The notes beneath the pieces were generated by a model. The model was not told the DNA's origin. It ran no database searches and worked only from the letters and a program-made list of their open reading frames with translations. The position numbers and the translations under genes were made by a program. From Misgurnus anguillicaudatus (lineage: Eukaryota > Chordata > Actinopteri > Cypriniformes > Cobitidae), in NCBI RefSeq assembly GCF_027580225.2, contig NC_073361.2:32691501-32755500 (forward strand): DNA of 64,000 bases, read 5' to 3'. Shown in pieces: positions 1 to 12,590 of this stretch; the first letter of the stretch is position 1, and each line of letters begins with the position of its first letter.

Positions 1-124
1 GCGATTTTTGCATCTGAAATCATGAGGTTTACCTAGGTTCTTTAGTATTCTTATCCAAACTCAACTTTACACCCTTCTGTGCCCTTTTCGGCTTGACCCC
101 GGCATTGCTGCTTGCAGCTATATT
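1..124 (+). repeat. 3' tail of a satellite unit cut by the window edge
   Basis: This is the last part of a 1.7-kb tandem unit. It has the same closing sequence as the later units: a pyrimidine-rich stretch, GGCTTGACCCC, a short spacer, the palindrome GCTGCTTGCAGC and TATATT. The array therefore continues to the left of the window. Confidence 0.85.
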
Positions 125-1840
125 TATTATAATAATTATTCTGCTTCTTCTTCTTCCGCCATTGCGGTCTATGGCAGCCCATAGAACCGTACGTAGGAAA
201 GTTATGAAATTTGGCACACTGATAAAGGACAGTCCAATGTGTCCCCATAGCAAATTTGGAGTCTCTATCTCTAACCCTCTAGCGCCACCAACAGTCCAAA
301 TTTGCACTTATGTTTTTGCTTATAACTTCTGATCCGTAAGTCCTAGAATCGAAATTCTTGTTTCTTCTGATTCCTTGGCTCAAGACGATTCGATTTGACC
401 CTATGACGTCATTTTCCGTCATGATAATTTTTCCGCCATTTTGAATTATTCGTAAAACCTACTTTTGCGAACTCGTCCTAGGGTTTTTACCCGATTGCCA
501 TGAAAATTGGTATGTAGCATCTAGAGACCCTCACGGCAAAAAGTTATTAAAAGAATTTTGATTAACCAATCCGTTGTCGTATAGCGCGTCAACAAATTTT
601 ACGTAGCGTACAAAAAAACAGATTTTAGGCTGTATCTTTGCCAAACTTAGACCTATTGACACGACACTTGGTACTTGTGATGCCAGTCAGGAACTGAGGG
701 TATATGCACAGCTTCGTCGCAGCGCCACCTAGTGGCCAGATAAATGTTTTATACACCTATAACTTTGGCTCCGATTGACGTATTTTCACGGGACTTGTTT
801 CTTTGGAGTTCTGAATAGTTGCCGAGTCCAACGATACCAAACATGCCAGAATTTGCCTTATGGTTAACCCTGCGCAGCAAAATAGCGCTTAAGAAACACG
901 CGTGAATATCTCCGCGAACATTTTTCCGATCGACTCGAAAACACCATAGGAAGAAACTAACCTTACGTTCTGAACAAAAAGTTCTATTGGCGTTATATTA
1001 AAATTTTCATCAGAAATGGCCGAAAATTGCAAAAAACGAAAAATTACCTTCAAATTTTGTGTTTTTTACACATAAATGGTTGTAACTTTGTAACGAAAAA
1101 AGATTTTTTCACCAGATTTGATACGCTGATGCATGAGCACATTCTGAGGCTACACAAAAAAAATTGTATGCTTGCACCACTAGATGGCCTTATAATTGAA
1201 CAAAACCTTTGATAACAAGCCAGCCTTATGGTCATACAACTGTTTCTTAACTAAACTAAAGTGTATAGTCATAAAACTAGCTAGATGTAACACAATCATG
1301 ACCTGATGTTCCATGCACAATTTTGTCTTTGCGCCACCTACTGGTTTTGAGATAGAATATGGTATTTTTGCCTAAAACTACTGCAACAACACATCTAAAA
1401 CCATGAGTCATCATGGATTATTCATTTCATGGCTTTGACTATAATCACTGGATGTTGCCAATTAACTCCCTAGCAACCATTGAGAATACCTTATCAACCG
1501 TTTTTGCAAAAGCTATATCTCTGCATCAGAACATTGTAGAGACACGGGGATGGTCTCTTTTGACTAATTAAACTTGTTATAACATGATGTGACCCATGTT
1601 TTGCATTGCAAACACCACTCACATGTCCTTCAGTGCTCTAATGTTCCATGATTGTCAATAACAGAAGGACGATTGCAGTAGACAAGAACTTAGATTATTT
1701 TTGTTGATAACTTTTTTTTTTTTTTTTATCTAAAATTATTAGGTTTACCTAGGTTCTTCAAACTGCTTATCCAATGTCAATTTTACATCCTTTTGTGCCC
1801 TTTTCGGCTTGACCCCGGCATTGCTGCTTGCAGCTATATT
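125..1840 (+). repeat. Satellite unit U1 (about 1.72 kb)
   Basis: The unit starts with an AT-rich (ATT/CTT)n run and lacks the GC-rich opening hairpin seen in others. It carries the 53-codon open frame at 171-332 and CTCF-core-like motifs at 722-735 and 1331-1344 (read on the minus strand). A weaker CCACTAGATGGC motif in the opposite orientation starts at 1177. By eye it is almost identical to U5 with a constant offset of 7298 bp, closer than to its immediate neighbour U2. Confidence 0.9.
171..332 (+). other. Recurrent 53-codon open frame of the satellite unit
   Basis: The frame begins [15 protein letters not shown] and ends in TYVFAYNF followed by TGA. It recurs without frameshift in all twelve units (U2 loses the stop and reads on), even in the divergent U3 and U12, where the middle residues differ. 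It matches no family I know. It overlaps one of the degenerate 120-bp modules (AAATTTGGCACACT... GCGCCACC), so it is probably not a real gene. It is listed because its frame is kept. Confidence 0.2.
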
Positions 1841-3683
1841 TATTATTATTAGGGGTCAAGCCCCGAAGGGGCGTAGAACCCTATTGTATTTGTTAGTTTT
1901 CTTAATTTTATTATTAGGGGTCAAGCCCCGAAGGGGCGAAGACCCCTATTGTATCCGTTAGTTTTCTTAATTTTATTATTATTATTAGTTATTCTTCTTC
2001 CGCCATTGCGGTCTATGGCAGCCCATAGAACCGTACGTAGGAAAGTTATGAAATTTGGCACACTGATAAAGGACAGTCCAATGTGTCCCCACAGCAAATT
2101 TGAAGTCTCTATGTCTTACCCACTAGCGCCACCAACAGTCCAAATTTGCACTTATGTTTTTACCTATAACTTCTTATCCGTAAGCCCTAGAAACAAAATT
2201 CTTGGTTCATCTGATTCCTTGGCTCAAGACGATTCCATTGGACCCTATGTCGTTATTTTCCGTCATGAAAATTTGTCCGCCATTTTGAATTATTCGTAAA
2301 ACCTACTTTTTCGAACTCTTCCTAGAGCTTTTGTCCGATTGCCACCAAAATTGGTATGTATCATCTTGAGACACTCATGGCAAAAAGTTATCAAAAGAAT
2401 TTCGATACAGCAATCCGTTGTCGAATACCGCCTTAACGAATTTTACGTAGAGCGCAAAAAAACTGATTTTAGGCTGTATCTTCGTCAAACTTAGGCCTAT
2501 TGACACGACACTTGGTACTTGTGATGCCAGTCAGGAACTAAGGGTGCATGCACAGTTTCGTCGCAGCGCCACCTAGTGGCAAGAAAAATGATTTATACAC
2601 CTATAACTTTGGCTCCGATTGATGTATTTTCACAGGACTTGTTTGTTTGGAGTTCTGAATAGTTGCCGAGTCCAACGATACCAAACATGCCAGAATTCGC
2701 CTTACGGTTAACCCTGTGCAGCAAAATAGCGCTTAAAAAACACGCGTGAATATCTCCACGAGCGTTTTTCCGATTGACTCGAAAACACCATAGGAAGAAA
2801 CTAACCTTACCTTCTGAACAAAAAGTTCTATTGGCGTTATATTAAATTTTTCATCAGAAATGGCCGAAAGTTGCAAAAAACGAAAAAATACCTTCAAATT
2901 CTGTGTTTTTTACACATAAATGGTTGTAACTTCGTAACGAAAAGAGATTTTTTCACCATATTTGATACGCTGATGTATGAGTACATTCTGAGGCTACACA
3001 AAAAAAATTGGATGCTTGCACCACTAGTTGGCCTCATAATTGAACAAAAACTTTGAAATCAAGCCACCCTATGGTCATACAACTGTTTCTTCACTAAACT
3101 AAAGTGTATAGTCATAAAACTAGCTAGATGTAACACAGTTATGACCTGATGTTGCATGCACAACTTTGTCATTGCGCCACCTAGTGGTTTTGAGATAGAA
3201 ATATGGTATTTTTGCCTAAAACTACTGCAACAACACATCTAAAACCATGAGTCATCATGGATTATTCCTTTCATGGCTTTGACTATGATCACTGGATGTT
3301 GCCAATTCACTCCCTAGCAACCATTGAGAATGCCTTATCAACCGTTTTTGCAAAAGCTATATCTCTGCATCAGAACATCGTAGAGACACGGGGATGGTCT
3401 CTTTTGACTAATTAAACTTGTTGTAACATGATGTGACCCATGTTTTGCCACTGCAAACACCACTCACATGTCCTTCAGTGCTCTAATGTTCCATGATTGT
3501 CAATAACAGAAGGACGATTGCAGTATACAAGAACTTAGATTATTTTTGTTGGTAACTTTTTTGTTTTTTCATCTAAAATTATTAGGTCTACCTAGGTTCT
3601 TCAATCTGCTTATCCAATCTCAATTTTACATCCTTTTGTGCCCTTTTCGGCTTGACCCCGGCATTGCTGCTTGCAGCTATATT
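1841..3683 (+). repeat. Satellite unit U2 (about 1.84 kb) with doubled opening hairpin
   Basis: The opening hairpin block (GGGGTCAAGCC..., then a TTAGTTTTCTT stretch) is present twice in a row at about 1851-1910 and 1916-1975, which accounts for the extra length. The second copy forms a full nested stem: GGGGTC pairs with GACCCC and GCCCC pairs with GGGGC. CTCF-core-like motifs lie at 2566-2579 and 3174-3187. The 53-codon frame reads through its usual stop here (TTC TTA in place of TTC TGA). Confidence 0.9.
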
Positions 3684-5728
3684 TAGGGGTCAAGCCCCGA
3701 AGGGGCGTAGAACCCTATTGTTATTGTTAGTTTTCTTATTATTATTATTATTATATATTATTCTTCTTCTTGTTCTTCCGCCATTGAAGTCAATGGCAGC
3801 CCATAGAACCGTACATAGGAAAGTTATGAAATTTGGCACACATGTAAGGGACGGTCTTAGAAGTTACTATAGCAACATTGGTGTGTCTGACTCAAACCCT
3901 CTAGCGCCACCAACAGTCCAAAAATCCACTTATGTTCATGCTCACAACTTCTGACCCGTGAGTCCTAGAAACTAAATTCTTGTTTCCTCTGAATCCCTTG
4001 CTCATGATGATTCAATTGCACACATTGATGTCATTTGTGTCATGCACATCTTTCCGCCATTTTGAATTTTTCGTAAAACCTACTTTTTCGAACTCCTCCT
4101 AGACCGTTTGTCCGATTTGCATGTCCTTTGGTATGTAGCATCTAGAGACACCCAAGACAAAAAGTTATCAAAAGCTTTTTGATAGACCATTGCGTTCTCG
4201 TATAAATTGACAACATATATGGCGGCGAGCACGCCAAAACGGACGTGAGGCCGTATCTTCGCAAAACTTTATTGTATCGACACGAAACTTGGTATATGTC
4301 ATAACAGTCAAGACCTGAGGGTGCCTGCAACGTTTCGTCACAGCGCCACCTAGTGGTCACGAGATTCGAAAAATGCCTATTTTCGCTTATAACTACTTCA
4401 AACTTGAGTCTAAAATCATGAAGGTGGTCTTGTTAGATTCCTTGAGGCATGCCGAGTCAAACGATACCAAACGGTTTTCGGTCGGCCATTTTGGGTGTCG
4501 GACATTTTGAATTTTCTCATTAAGTTCAGTATTTCACAAACAGAATGGCGTATCGCTACGAAATTTGGCATGGTTCATCAGTGACATGTTCTGAGCGCAC
4601 CAATAAATCTTTAGGACGGCGCCACCTAGTGGTCAGGATATGTAAACAAATTTTTTTAAATCTTTATATCTTTTGAATAAATTGCCACACTGACATAAGT
4701 CTTCACTCTATTGTTCCTTGGCTCATGCTGAGTCCGACTGTACCAAATATGTCTGAGTCAAAGCTACTTCCTGTCGGCCATTTTGAATTATATTGAACAC
4801 CTACTTTTTCGAACTCCTCCTAGAGCGCTCGAGTGATTGGCTTGATTTTTGGTACGCATCATCTAGAGACACTCGAGACAAAAAGTTATCAAAAGCTTTT
4901 CGTTAGACCTATCCGTTGTCGAATAACGCATCAAAGAATGCGAGGGCGAGCACGCCAAAATGTGTTTGAGCCTGTATCTTCGCAAAACTTTTGTGTATTA
5001 ATATGAGACTTGGTATATGTCATAACAGTGATGACCTGAGGGTGCATGCAACATTTCGTCACACTGCCCCCTACTGGTCAGGAGATATAAAAAATGTCTA
5101 TTTTTGCTTATAACTACTGCAAACTTGAATGTAAAATTATGAGACTGGTCTTGTTAGATTTCTTGAGGCATGCCGAGTCAAACGATACCAAATGGTTTTT
5201 GGTCGGCCATTTTGTGTGTCGGCCATTTTGAATTTTTTCTTTAAGTTCAAGTATTTCAGAAACGCAATTGCGTATTGTTATGAAACTTGGTATGGTTCAT
5301 CAGCAACATGGTCTGGGAGGACTTGTAAACTTTTCGGTGCCCCCTAGTGGTCGAGAGATTTGAAGCTATATCTCTGCATCTCTTTATCGTATTTACACCA
5401 AATTTGGTGGGTGTCATCACAATCAAGGCCTGAGTTACAATTTATTGTTTGGTCAGTGCCCCCTAGTGGTCAAGTCATTTAAGGCTATATCTCCGTATCG
5501 GTTTATCGTATTTACACTTAATTTGGTATGTGTCATCACAGTCATGACCTGAGGCACCATCTATTGTTTCGGCACAGCGCCACCTAGTGGTCTCAAGATA
5601 CGAAAAAATTGCTATTTTTTTTCATAAAACTAATGCAAACTTAGATCTTAAATCATGACAGTCATCACGTATGAATCATTTTTTGCCATGTTTGGCTTGA
5701 CCCCGGTATCGCTGCTTGCAGCTATATT
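3684..5728 (+). repeat. Divergent long satellite unit U3 (about 2.05 kb)
   Basis: The beginning (hairpin, 53-codon frame) follows the standard unit but is strongly diverged. After about 4300 the sequence becomes a run of degenerate 120-bp modules, with CTCF-core-like motifs at 4343, 4619, 5065, 5337, 5456 and 5577. The later modules (GTGCCCCCTAGTGG type) match those of the terminal 121-bp array at 21640-22430. It may be an older unit type preserved inside the array. Confidence 0.85.
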
Positions 5729-7422
5729 TATTATTAGTTATTCTTCTTCCGCCATTGCGGTCTATGGCAGCCCATAGAACCGTACGTAGGAAAGTTATGA
5801 AATTTGGCACACTGATAAACGACAGTCCAATGTGTCCCCACAGCAAATTTGGAGTCTCTATATCTAACCCACTAGCGCCACCAACAGTCCAAAATTGCAC
5901 TTATGTTTTTGCCTATAACTTCTGACCCGTACGTCCTAGAAATTAAATTCTTGTTTCCTCTGATTCCTTGGCTCAAGACGATTCGATTGGACCCTATGAC
6001 GTCATTTTCCGTCATGAAAATTTTCCCGCCATTTTTAAATATTCATAAAACCTACTTTTGCGAACTCGTCCTAGAGCTTTTGCCGGATTGCCTTGAAAAT
6101 CGGTATGCACCATCTAGAGACACTCAAGGCAAAAAGTTATTAAAAGAATTTTGATAAACCAATCCGTTGTCGTATAGCGCGTCAACAAATTTTACGTAGA
6201 GCTCAAAAAAACGGATTTGAGGCTGTATCTTCGCCAAACTTAAGCCTATTGACACGATACTTTGTATTTGTGATGCCAGTCAGGAACTAAGGGTGCATGC
6301 AGAGTTTCGTCACAGCGCCACCTAGTGGTCAGACTTATGTTTTACATGCCTATAACTTTGGCTCCGATTGACATATTTTCACAGGACTTGTTTCCTTTGA
6401 GTTCTAAATAGTTGCCGAGTCCAACGATACCAAACATACCCGAATTCGCCTTACGGTTAACCCTGCGCAGCAAAATAGCACTTAAGAAACACGCGTAAAT
6501 ATCTCCGCGAACGTTTTTCCGATCGACTCGAAAACACCATAGGAAGAAACTAACCTTACCTTCTGAACAAAAAGTTCTATTGGCGTTATATTAAAATTTT
6601 CATCAGAAATGGCCGAAAATTGCAAAAAACGAAAAATTACCTTCAAATTTTGTGTTTTTTACACATAAATGGTTGTAACTTTGTAACGAAAAGAGATTTT
6701 TTCACCAGATTTGATACGATGATGCATGAACACATTCTGAGGCCACACAAAAAAAAATTGTATGCTTGCACCACTAGATGGCCTTATAATTGAACAAAAC
6801 CTTTGATAACAAGCCAGCCCTATGGTCATACAACTGTTTCTTAACTAAACTAAAGTGTATAGTCATAAAACTAGCTAGATGTAACACAATCATGACCTGA
6901 TGTTGCATGCACAATTTTTTCATTGCGCCACCTACTGGTTTTGAGATGGAATATGGTATTTTTGCCTAAAACTACTGCAACAACACATCTAAAACCATGA
7001 GTCATCATGGATTATTCCTTTCATGGCTTTGACTATAATCACTGGTGGTTGCCAATTTACTCCCTAGCAACCATTGAGAATACCTTATCAACCGTTTTTG
7101 CAAAAGCTATATCTCTGCATCAGAACATCGTAGAGACATGGGGATGGTCTCTTTTGACTAATTAAACTTGTTGTAACATGATGTGACCACTGCAAACACC
7201 ACTCACATGTCCTTCAGTGTTCTAATGTTCCATGATTGTCAATAACAGAAGGACGATTGCAGTAGACAAGAACTTAGATTAATTTTGTTGATAACTTTTT
7301 TGTTTTTTCATCTAAAATTATTAGATTTACCTAGGTTCTTCAATCTGCTTATCCAATCTCAATTTTACATCCTTTTGTGCCCTTTTCGGCTTGACCCCGG
7401 CATTGCTGCTTGCAGCTATATT
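5729..7422 (+). repeat. Satellite unit U4 (about 1.69 kb)
   Basis: This unit has no opening hairpin. CTCF-core-like motifs lie at 6315-6328 and 6925-6938. From about 5729 onward it is nearly identical to U9 with an offset of about 8.63 kb. A visible difference is an 11-bp deletion in U9 at about 15600. The two also share rare variants such as GATAAACGACAG. Confidence 0.9.
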
Positions 7423-9137
7423 AATAATTATTCTGCTTCTTCTTCTTCTTCTTCCGCCATTGCGGTCTATGGCAGCCCATAGAACCGTACGTAGGAAAGT
7501 TATGAAATTTGGCACACTGATAAAGGACAGTCCAATGTGTCCCCATAGCAAATTTGGAGTCTCTATCTCTAACCCTCTAGCGCCACCAACAGTCCAAAGT
7601 TGCACTTATGTTTTTGCTTATAACTTCTGATCCGTAAGTCCTAGAATCGAAATTCTTGTTTCTTCTGATTCCTTGGCTCAAGACGATTCGATTTGACCCT
7701 ATGACGTCATTTTCCGTCATGATAATTTTTCCGCCATTTTGAATTATTCGTAAAACCTACTTTTGCGAACTCGTCCTAGGGTTTTTACCCGATTGCCATG
7801 AAAATTGGTATGTAGCATCTAGAGACCCTCACGGCAAAAAGTTAATAAAAGAATTTTGATTAACCAATCCGTTGTCGTATAGCGCGTCAACAAATTTTAC
7901 GTAGCGTACAAAAAAACAGATTTTAGGCTGTATCTTTGCCAAACTTAGACCTATTGACACGACACTTGGTACTTGTGATGCCAGTCAGGAACTGAGGGTA
8001 TATGCACAGCTTCGTCGCAGCGCCACCTAGTGGCCAGATAAATGTTTTATACACCTATAACTTTGGCTCCGATTGACGTATTTTCACGGGCCTTGTTTCT
8101 TTGGAGTTCTGAATAGTTACCGAGTCCAACGATACCAAACATGCCAGAATTTGCCTTATGGTTAACCCTGCGCAGCAAAATAGCACTTAAGAAACACGCG
8201 TGAATATCTCCGCGAACATTTTTCCGATCGACTCGAAAACACCATAGGAAGAAACTAACCTTACCTTCTGAACAAAAAGTTATATTGGCGTTATATTAAA
8301 ATTTTCATCAGAAATGGCCGAAAATTGCAAAAAACGAAAAATTACCTTCAAATTTTGTGTTTTTTACACATAAATGGTTGTAACTTTGTAACGAAAAAAT
8401 ATTTTTTCACCAGATTTGATACGCTGATGCATGAGCACATTCTGAGGCTACACAAAAAAAATTGTATGCTTGCACCACTAGATGGCCTTATAATTGAACA
8501 AAACCTTTGATAACAAGCCAGCCTTATGGTCATACAACTGTTTCTTAACTAAACTAAAGTGTATAGTCATAAAACTAGCCAGATGTAACACAATCATGAC
8601 CTGATGTTGCATGCACAATTTTGTCTTTGCGCCACCTACTGGTTTTGAGATAGAATATGGTATTTTTGCCTAAAACTACTGCAACAACACATCTAAAACC
8701 ATGAGTCATCATGGATTATTCATTTCATGGCTTTGACTATAATCACTGGATGTTGCCAATTAACTCCCTAGCAACCATTGAGAATACCTTATCAACCGTT
8801 TTTGCAAAAGCTATATCTCTGCATCAGAACATTGTAGAGACACGGGGATGGTCTCTTTTGACTAATTAAACTTGTTATAACATGATGTGACCCATGTTTT
8901 GCCACTGCAAACACCACTCACATGTCCTTCAGTGCTCTAATGTTCCATGATTGTCAATAACAGAAGGACGATTGCAGTAGACAAGAACTTAGATTATTTT
9001 TGTTGATAACTTTTTTGTTTTTTCATCTAAAATTATTAGGTTTACCTAGGTTCTTCAAACTGCTTATCCAATCTCAATTTTACATCATTTTGTGCCCTTT
9101 TCGGCTTGACCCCGGCATTGCTGCTTGCAGCTATATT
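7423..9137 (+). repeat. Satellite unit U5 (about 1.72 kb)
   Basis: A near-copy of U1 that differs by scattered single bases (for example CCAAATTTGC becomes CCAAAGTTGC in the 53-codon frame). It lacks the opening hairpin and starts with a (CTT)n run. CTCF-core-like motifs lie at 8020-8033 and 8629-8642. Confidence 0.9.
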
Positions 9138-10889
9138 TAGGGGTCAAGCCCAGAATGGGCGAAGACCCCTATTGTATCCGTTAGTTTTCTTCTTTTTCTT
9201 TTTCTTTTTCTTTTTCTTATATATTATTCTTCTTCCTGTTCCATTGCGGTCTATGGCAGCCCATAGAACCGTACGTAGGAAAGTTATGAAATTTGGCACA
9301 CTGACAGAGGACAGTCCAAATAATATCCATAGCAATTTTGGAGTCTCTATCTCAAACCCGCTAGCGCCACCAACAGTCCAAAGTTGCACTTACGTTTTTG
9401 CTTATAACTTCTGATCCGTAAGTCCTACAAACGAAATTCTTGTTTCTTCTGATTCCTTGGCTCAAGACGATTCGATTAGACTCTATGACGTCATTTTCCG
9501 TCATGGAAATTTTTCCGCCATTTTGAATTAATCGTAAAACCTACTTTTGCGAACTCATCCTAGAGTTTTTACCCGATTGCCACAAAAATCGGTATGCAGC
9601 ATCTAGAGACACGGCAAAAAGTTATTAAAAGAATTTCGATAAACCAATCCGTTGTCGTATAGCGTGTCAACGAATTTCACGTAGAGTGCAAAAAACAGAT
9701 TTTAGGCTGTATCTTCGCCAAACTTATGTCAACTGACACGACACTTGGTACTTGAGATGCCAGTGAGGAACTGAGGGGGCATGCAGAGCTTCGTCGCAGC
9801 GCCACCTAGTGGTCAGACTTATGCTTTACACGCCTATAACTTTGGCTCCGATTGACATATTTTCACGGGACTTGTTTCTTTGGAGTTCTGAATAGTTGCC
9901 GAGTCCAACAATACCAAACATGCCAGAATTCGCCTTACGGTTAACCCTGCGCAGCAAAATAGCGCTTAAAAAACACGCGTGAATATCTCCTCGAACGTTT
10001 TTCCGATCGACTCGAAAATACCATAGGAAGAAACTAACCTTACCTTCTGAACAAAAAGTCCTATTGCCATTATATTAAAATTTTCATCAGAAATGGCCGA
10101 AAATTGCAAAAAACTAAAAATTAACTTTAAATTTGGTGTTTTTTACACATAAATGGTTATAACTCTGCAACAAAATGAGATTTTTACACCAGATTTGATA
10201 CACTGATGTATGAGCACATTCTGAGGCCACACAAAAAAAATTCTATGCTTGCACCACTAGATGGCCTTATAATTGAACAAAACCTTTGATATCAAACCAG
10301 CCCTATGGCCATACAACTGTTTCTTCACTAAATTAATGTTTATAGTCATAAAACTAGCTAGATGTAACACAATCCTGACCTAATGCTGCATGCACAATTT
10401 TGTCATTGCGCCACCTACTGGTTTTGAGATAGAATATTGCATTTTTTGCCTAAAACTACTGCAACAACACATCTAAAACCATGAGTCATCATGGATTATT
10501 CCTTTCATGGCTTTGACTATAATCACTGTTGGTTGCCAATTCACTCCCTAGCAACCATTGAGAATACCTTATCAACCGTGTTTGCAAAAGCTATATCTCT
10601 GCATCAGAACAAGATAGAGACACGGGGATGGTCTCTTTTGACTCATTAACACCACTGTAACAGAGCTGAGTATTTCCACCGCAAGCACCACTCACATGTC
10701 CTTCAGTGTTCTAGTTGTCAATGATATTCGAGAACAGAGGGAGTGATTTCACTGAATGAGAACGCAGCTTTTTTGCTGGAAACTGTTATATTATGTTGTC
10801 TGAAATCAAGAGATTTTCCTAGGTTCTTTAAACTGCTCATCCGAACTCAACTTTACTTTCTTCTGTGCCCCTTTTGGCTTGTGGCAATT
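9138..10889 (+). repeat. Satellite unit U6 (about 1.75 kb)
   Basis: The unit opens with a hairpin variant (GCCCAGAATGGGC loop) followed by a CTTTTT-rich run. CTCF-core-like motifs lie at 9799-9812 and 10408-10421. Its closing tail is degenerate: the CCGGCATTGCTGCTTGCAGC part is replaced by GTGGCAATTGTTTCTGTTAG, so the boundary with U7 is approximate. Confidence 0.85.
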
Positions 10890-12590
10890 GTTTCTGTTAG
10901 TAAATTTTTCTTCTTCCGCCATTGCAGTCTATGGCAGCCCATAGAACCGTACGTAGGAAAGTTATGAAATTTGGCACACTGATAAAGGACAGTCCAATGT
11001 GTCCCCATACCAAATTTAGAGTCTCTATGGCTAACCCGCTAGCGCCACCAACAGTCCAAAGTTGCACTTATGTTTTTGCTTATAACTTCTGATCCGTAAG
11101 CCCTATAAACAAAATTCTTGGTTCCTCTGATTCCTTGGCTCAAGACGATTCGAATAGACTCTATGACGTCATTTTCCGTCATGAAAATTTTTCCGCCATT
11201 TTGAATTATTCGTAAAACCTACTTTTGCGAACTCGTCCTAGAGTTTTTACCCGATTGCCACGAAAATCGGTATGCAGCATCTAGAGACACTCAAGGCAAA
11301 AAGTTATTAAAAGAATTTCGATACAGCAATCTGTTGTCGTATAGCGCATCAACACATTTTACGTAGAGCGCAAAAAAACAGGTTTTAGTCTGTATCTTCG
11401 CCAAACTTAGGTCTATTGACACGACACTTGGTACTTGAGATGCCAGTCAGGAACTGAGGGTGCATGCACAGTTTCGTCGCAGCGCCACCTAGTGGTCAGA
11501 CTTATGCTTTACACGCCTTTAACTTTGGCTCCGATTAACATATTTTCACGGGACTTGTTTCTTTGGAGTTCTAAATAGTTGCCGAGTCCAACGATACCAA
11601 ACATGCCAGAATTCGCCTTACGGTTAACCCTGCGGAGCAAAATAGCGCTTATAAAACATGCGTGAATATCTCCGCGAACGTTTGTCCGATCGACTCGAAA
11701 ACACCATAGGAAGAAACTAACCTTACCTTCTGAACAAAAAGTTCTATTAGCGTTATATTAAAATTTTCATCAGAAATGGCCGAAAATTGCAAAAAACTAA
11801 AAATTACCTTTAAATTTGGTGTTTTTTACACATCAATGGTTATAACTCTGCAAAAAAATGAGATTTTTACACCAGATTTGATACGCTGATGTATGAGCAC
11901 ATTCTGAGGCCAAACAAAAAAAAATTGTATGCTTGCACCACTAGATGGCCTTATAATTGAACAAAACCTTTGATATCAAACCAGCCCTATGGCCATACAA
12001 CTGTTTCTTCACTAAATTAAAGTTTATAGTCATACAATCTTGACCTGATGTTGCATGCACAATTTTGTCATTGCGCCACCTACTGGTTTTGAGATAGAAT
12101 ATGGCATTTTTTGCCTAAAACTACTGCAACAACACACCTAAAACCATGAGTCATCATGGATTATTCCTTTCATGGCTTTGACTATAATCACTGTTGGTTG
12201 CCATTTCACTCCCTAGCAACCATTAAGAATACCTTATCAACCGTGTTTGCAAAAGCTATATCTCTTCATCAGAACAAGGTAGAGACACTGGGATGGTCTC
12301 TTTTGACTCATTAACACTACTGTAACATCTTGTGAGCTGAGTATTGCCACTGCAAGCACCACTCACATTTCCTTCAGTGTTCTAGTTGTCAATGATATTC
12401 GGGAAGAGAGGGAGTGATTTCACTGATTGAGAACGCAGCTTTTTTGCTGGAATTATTTTATATTATTTTGTCTAAAATCAAGAGATTTTCCTAGGTTCTT
12501 TAAACTGCTCATCCGAACTCAACCTTACTTTCTTCTGTGCCCTTTTTGGCTTGACCCCGGTAATTGCTGCTTGTGGCAATTGTTTCTGTT
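10890..12590 (+). repeat. Satellite unit U7 (about 1.70 kb), GGCAATTG boundary type
   Basis: The boundary sequence GGCAATTGTTTCTGTTAG leads straight into the TTCTTCCGCCATTGC segment, without hairpin or tri-nucleotide run. CTCF-core-like motifs lie at 11482-11495 and 12073-12086. A short deletion around 12035 removes the usual ACTAGCTAGATGTAACA stretch. Confidence 0.85.

Noticed and set aside
85..124. Canonical Helitron 3' end at the unit tail
   Set aside because: A hairpin-capable palindrome is present, but the expected CTRR terminus is not (TATATT follows), and no Rep/helicase is seen. Only a general transposon origin is proposed.
1027..1212. The recurrent 61-codon frame MQKTKNYLQILCFLHING and its antisense partner
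   Set aside because: It occurs only in some units, is lost by simple substitutions in others, and both strands are open, as expected for a repeated AT-rich segment.
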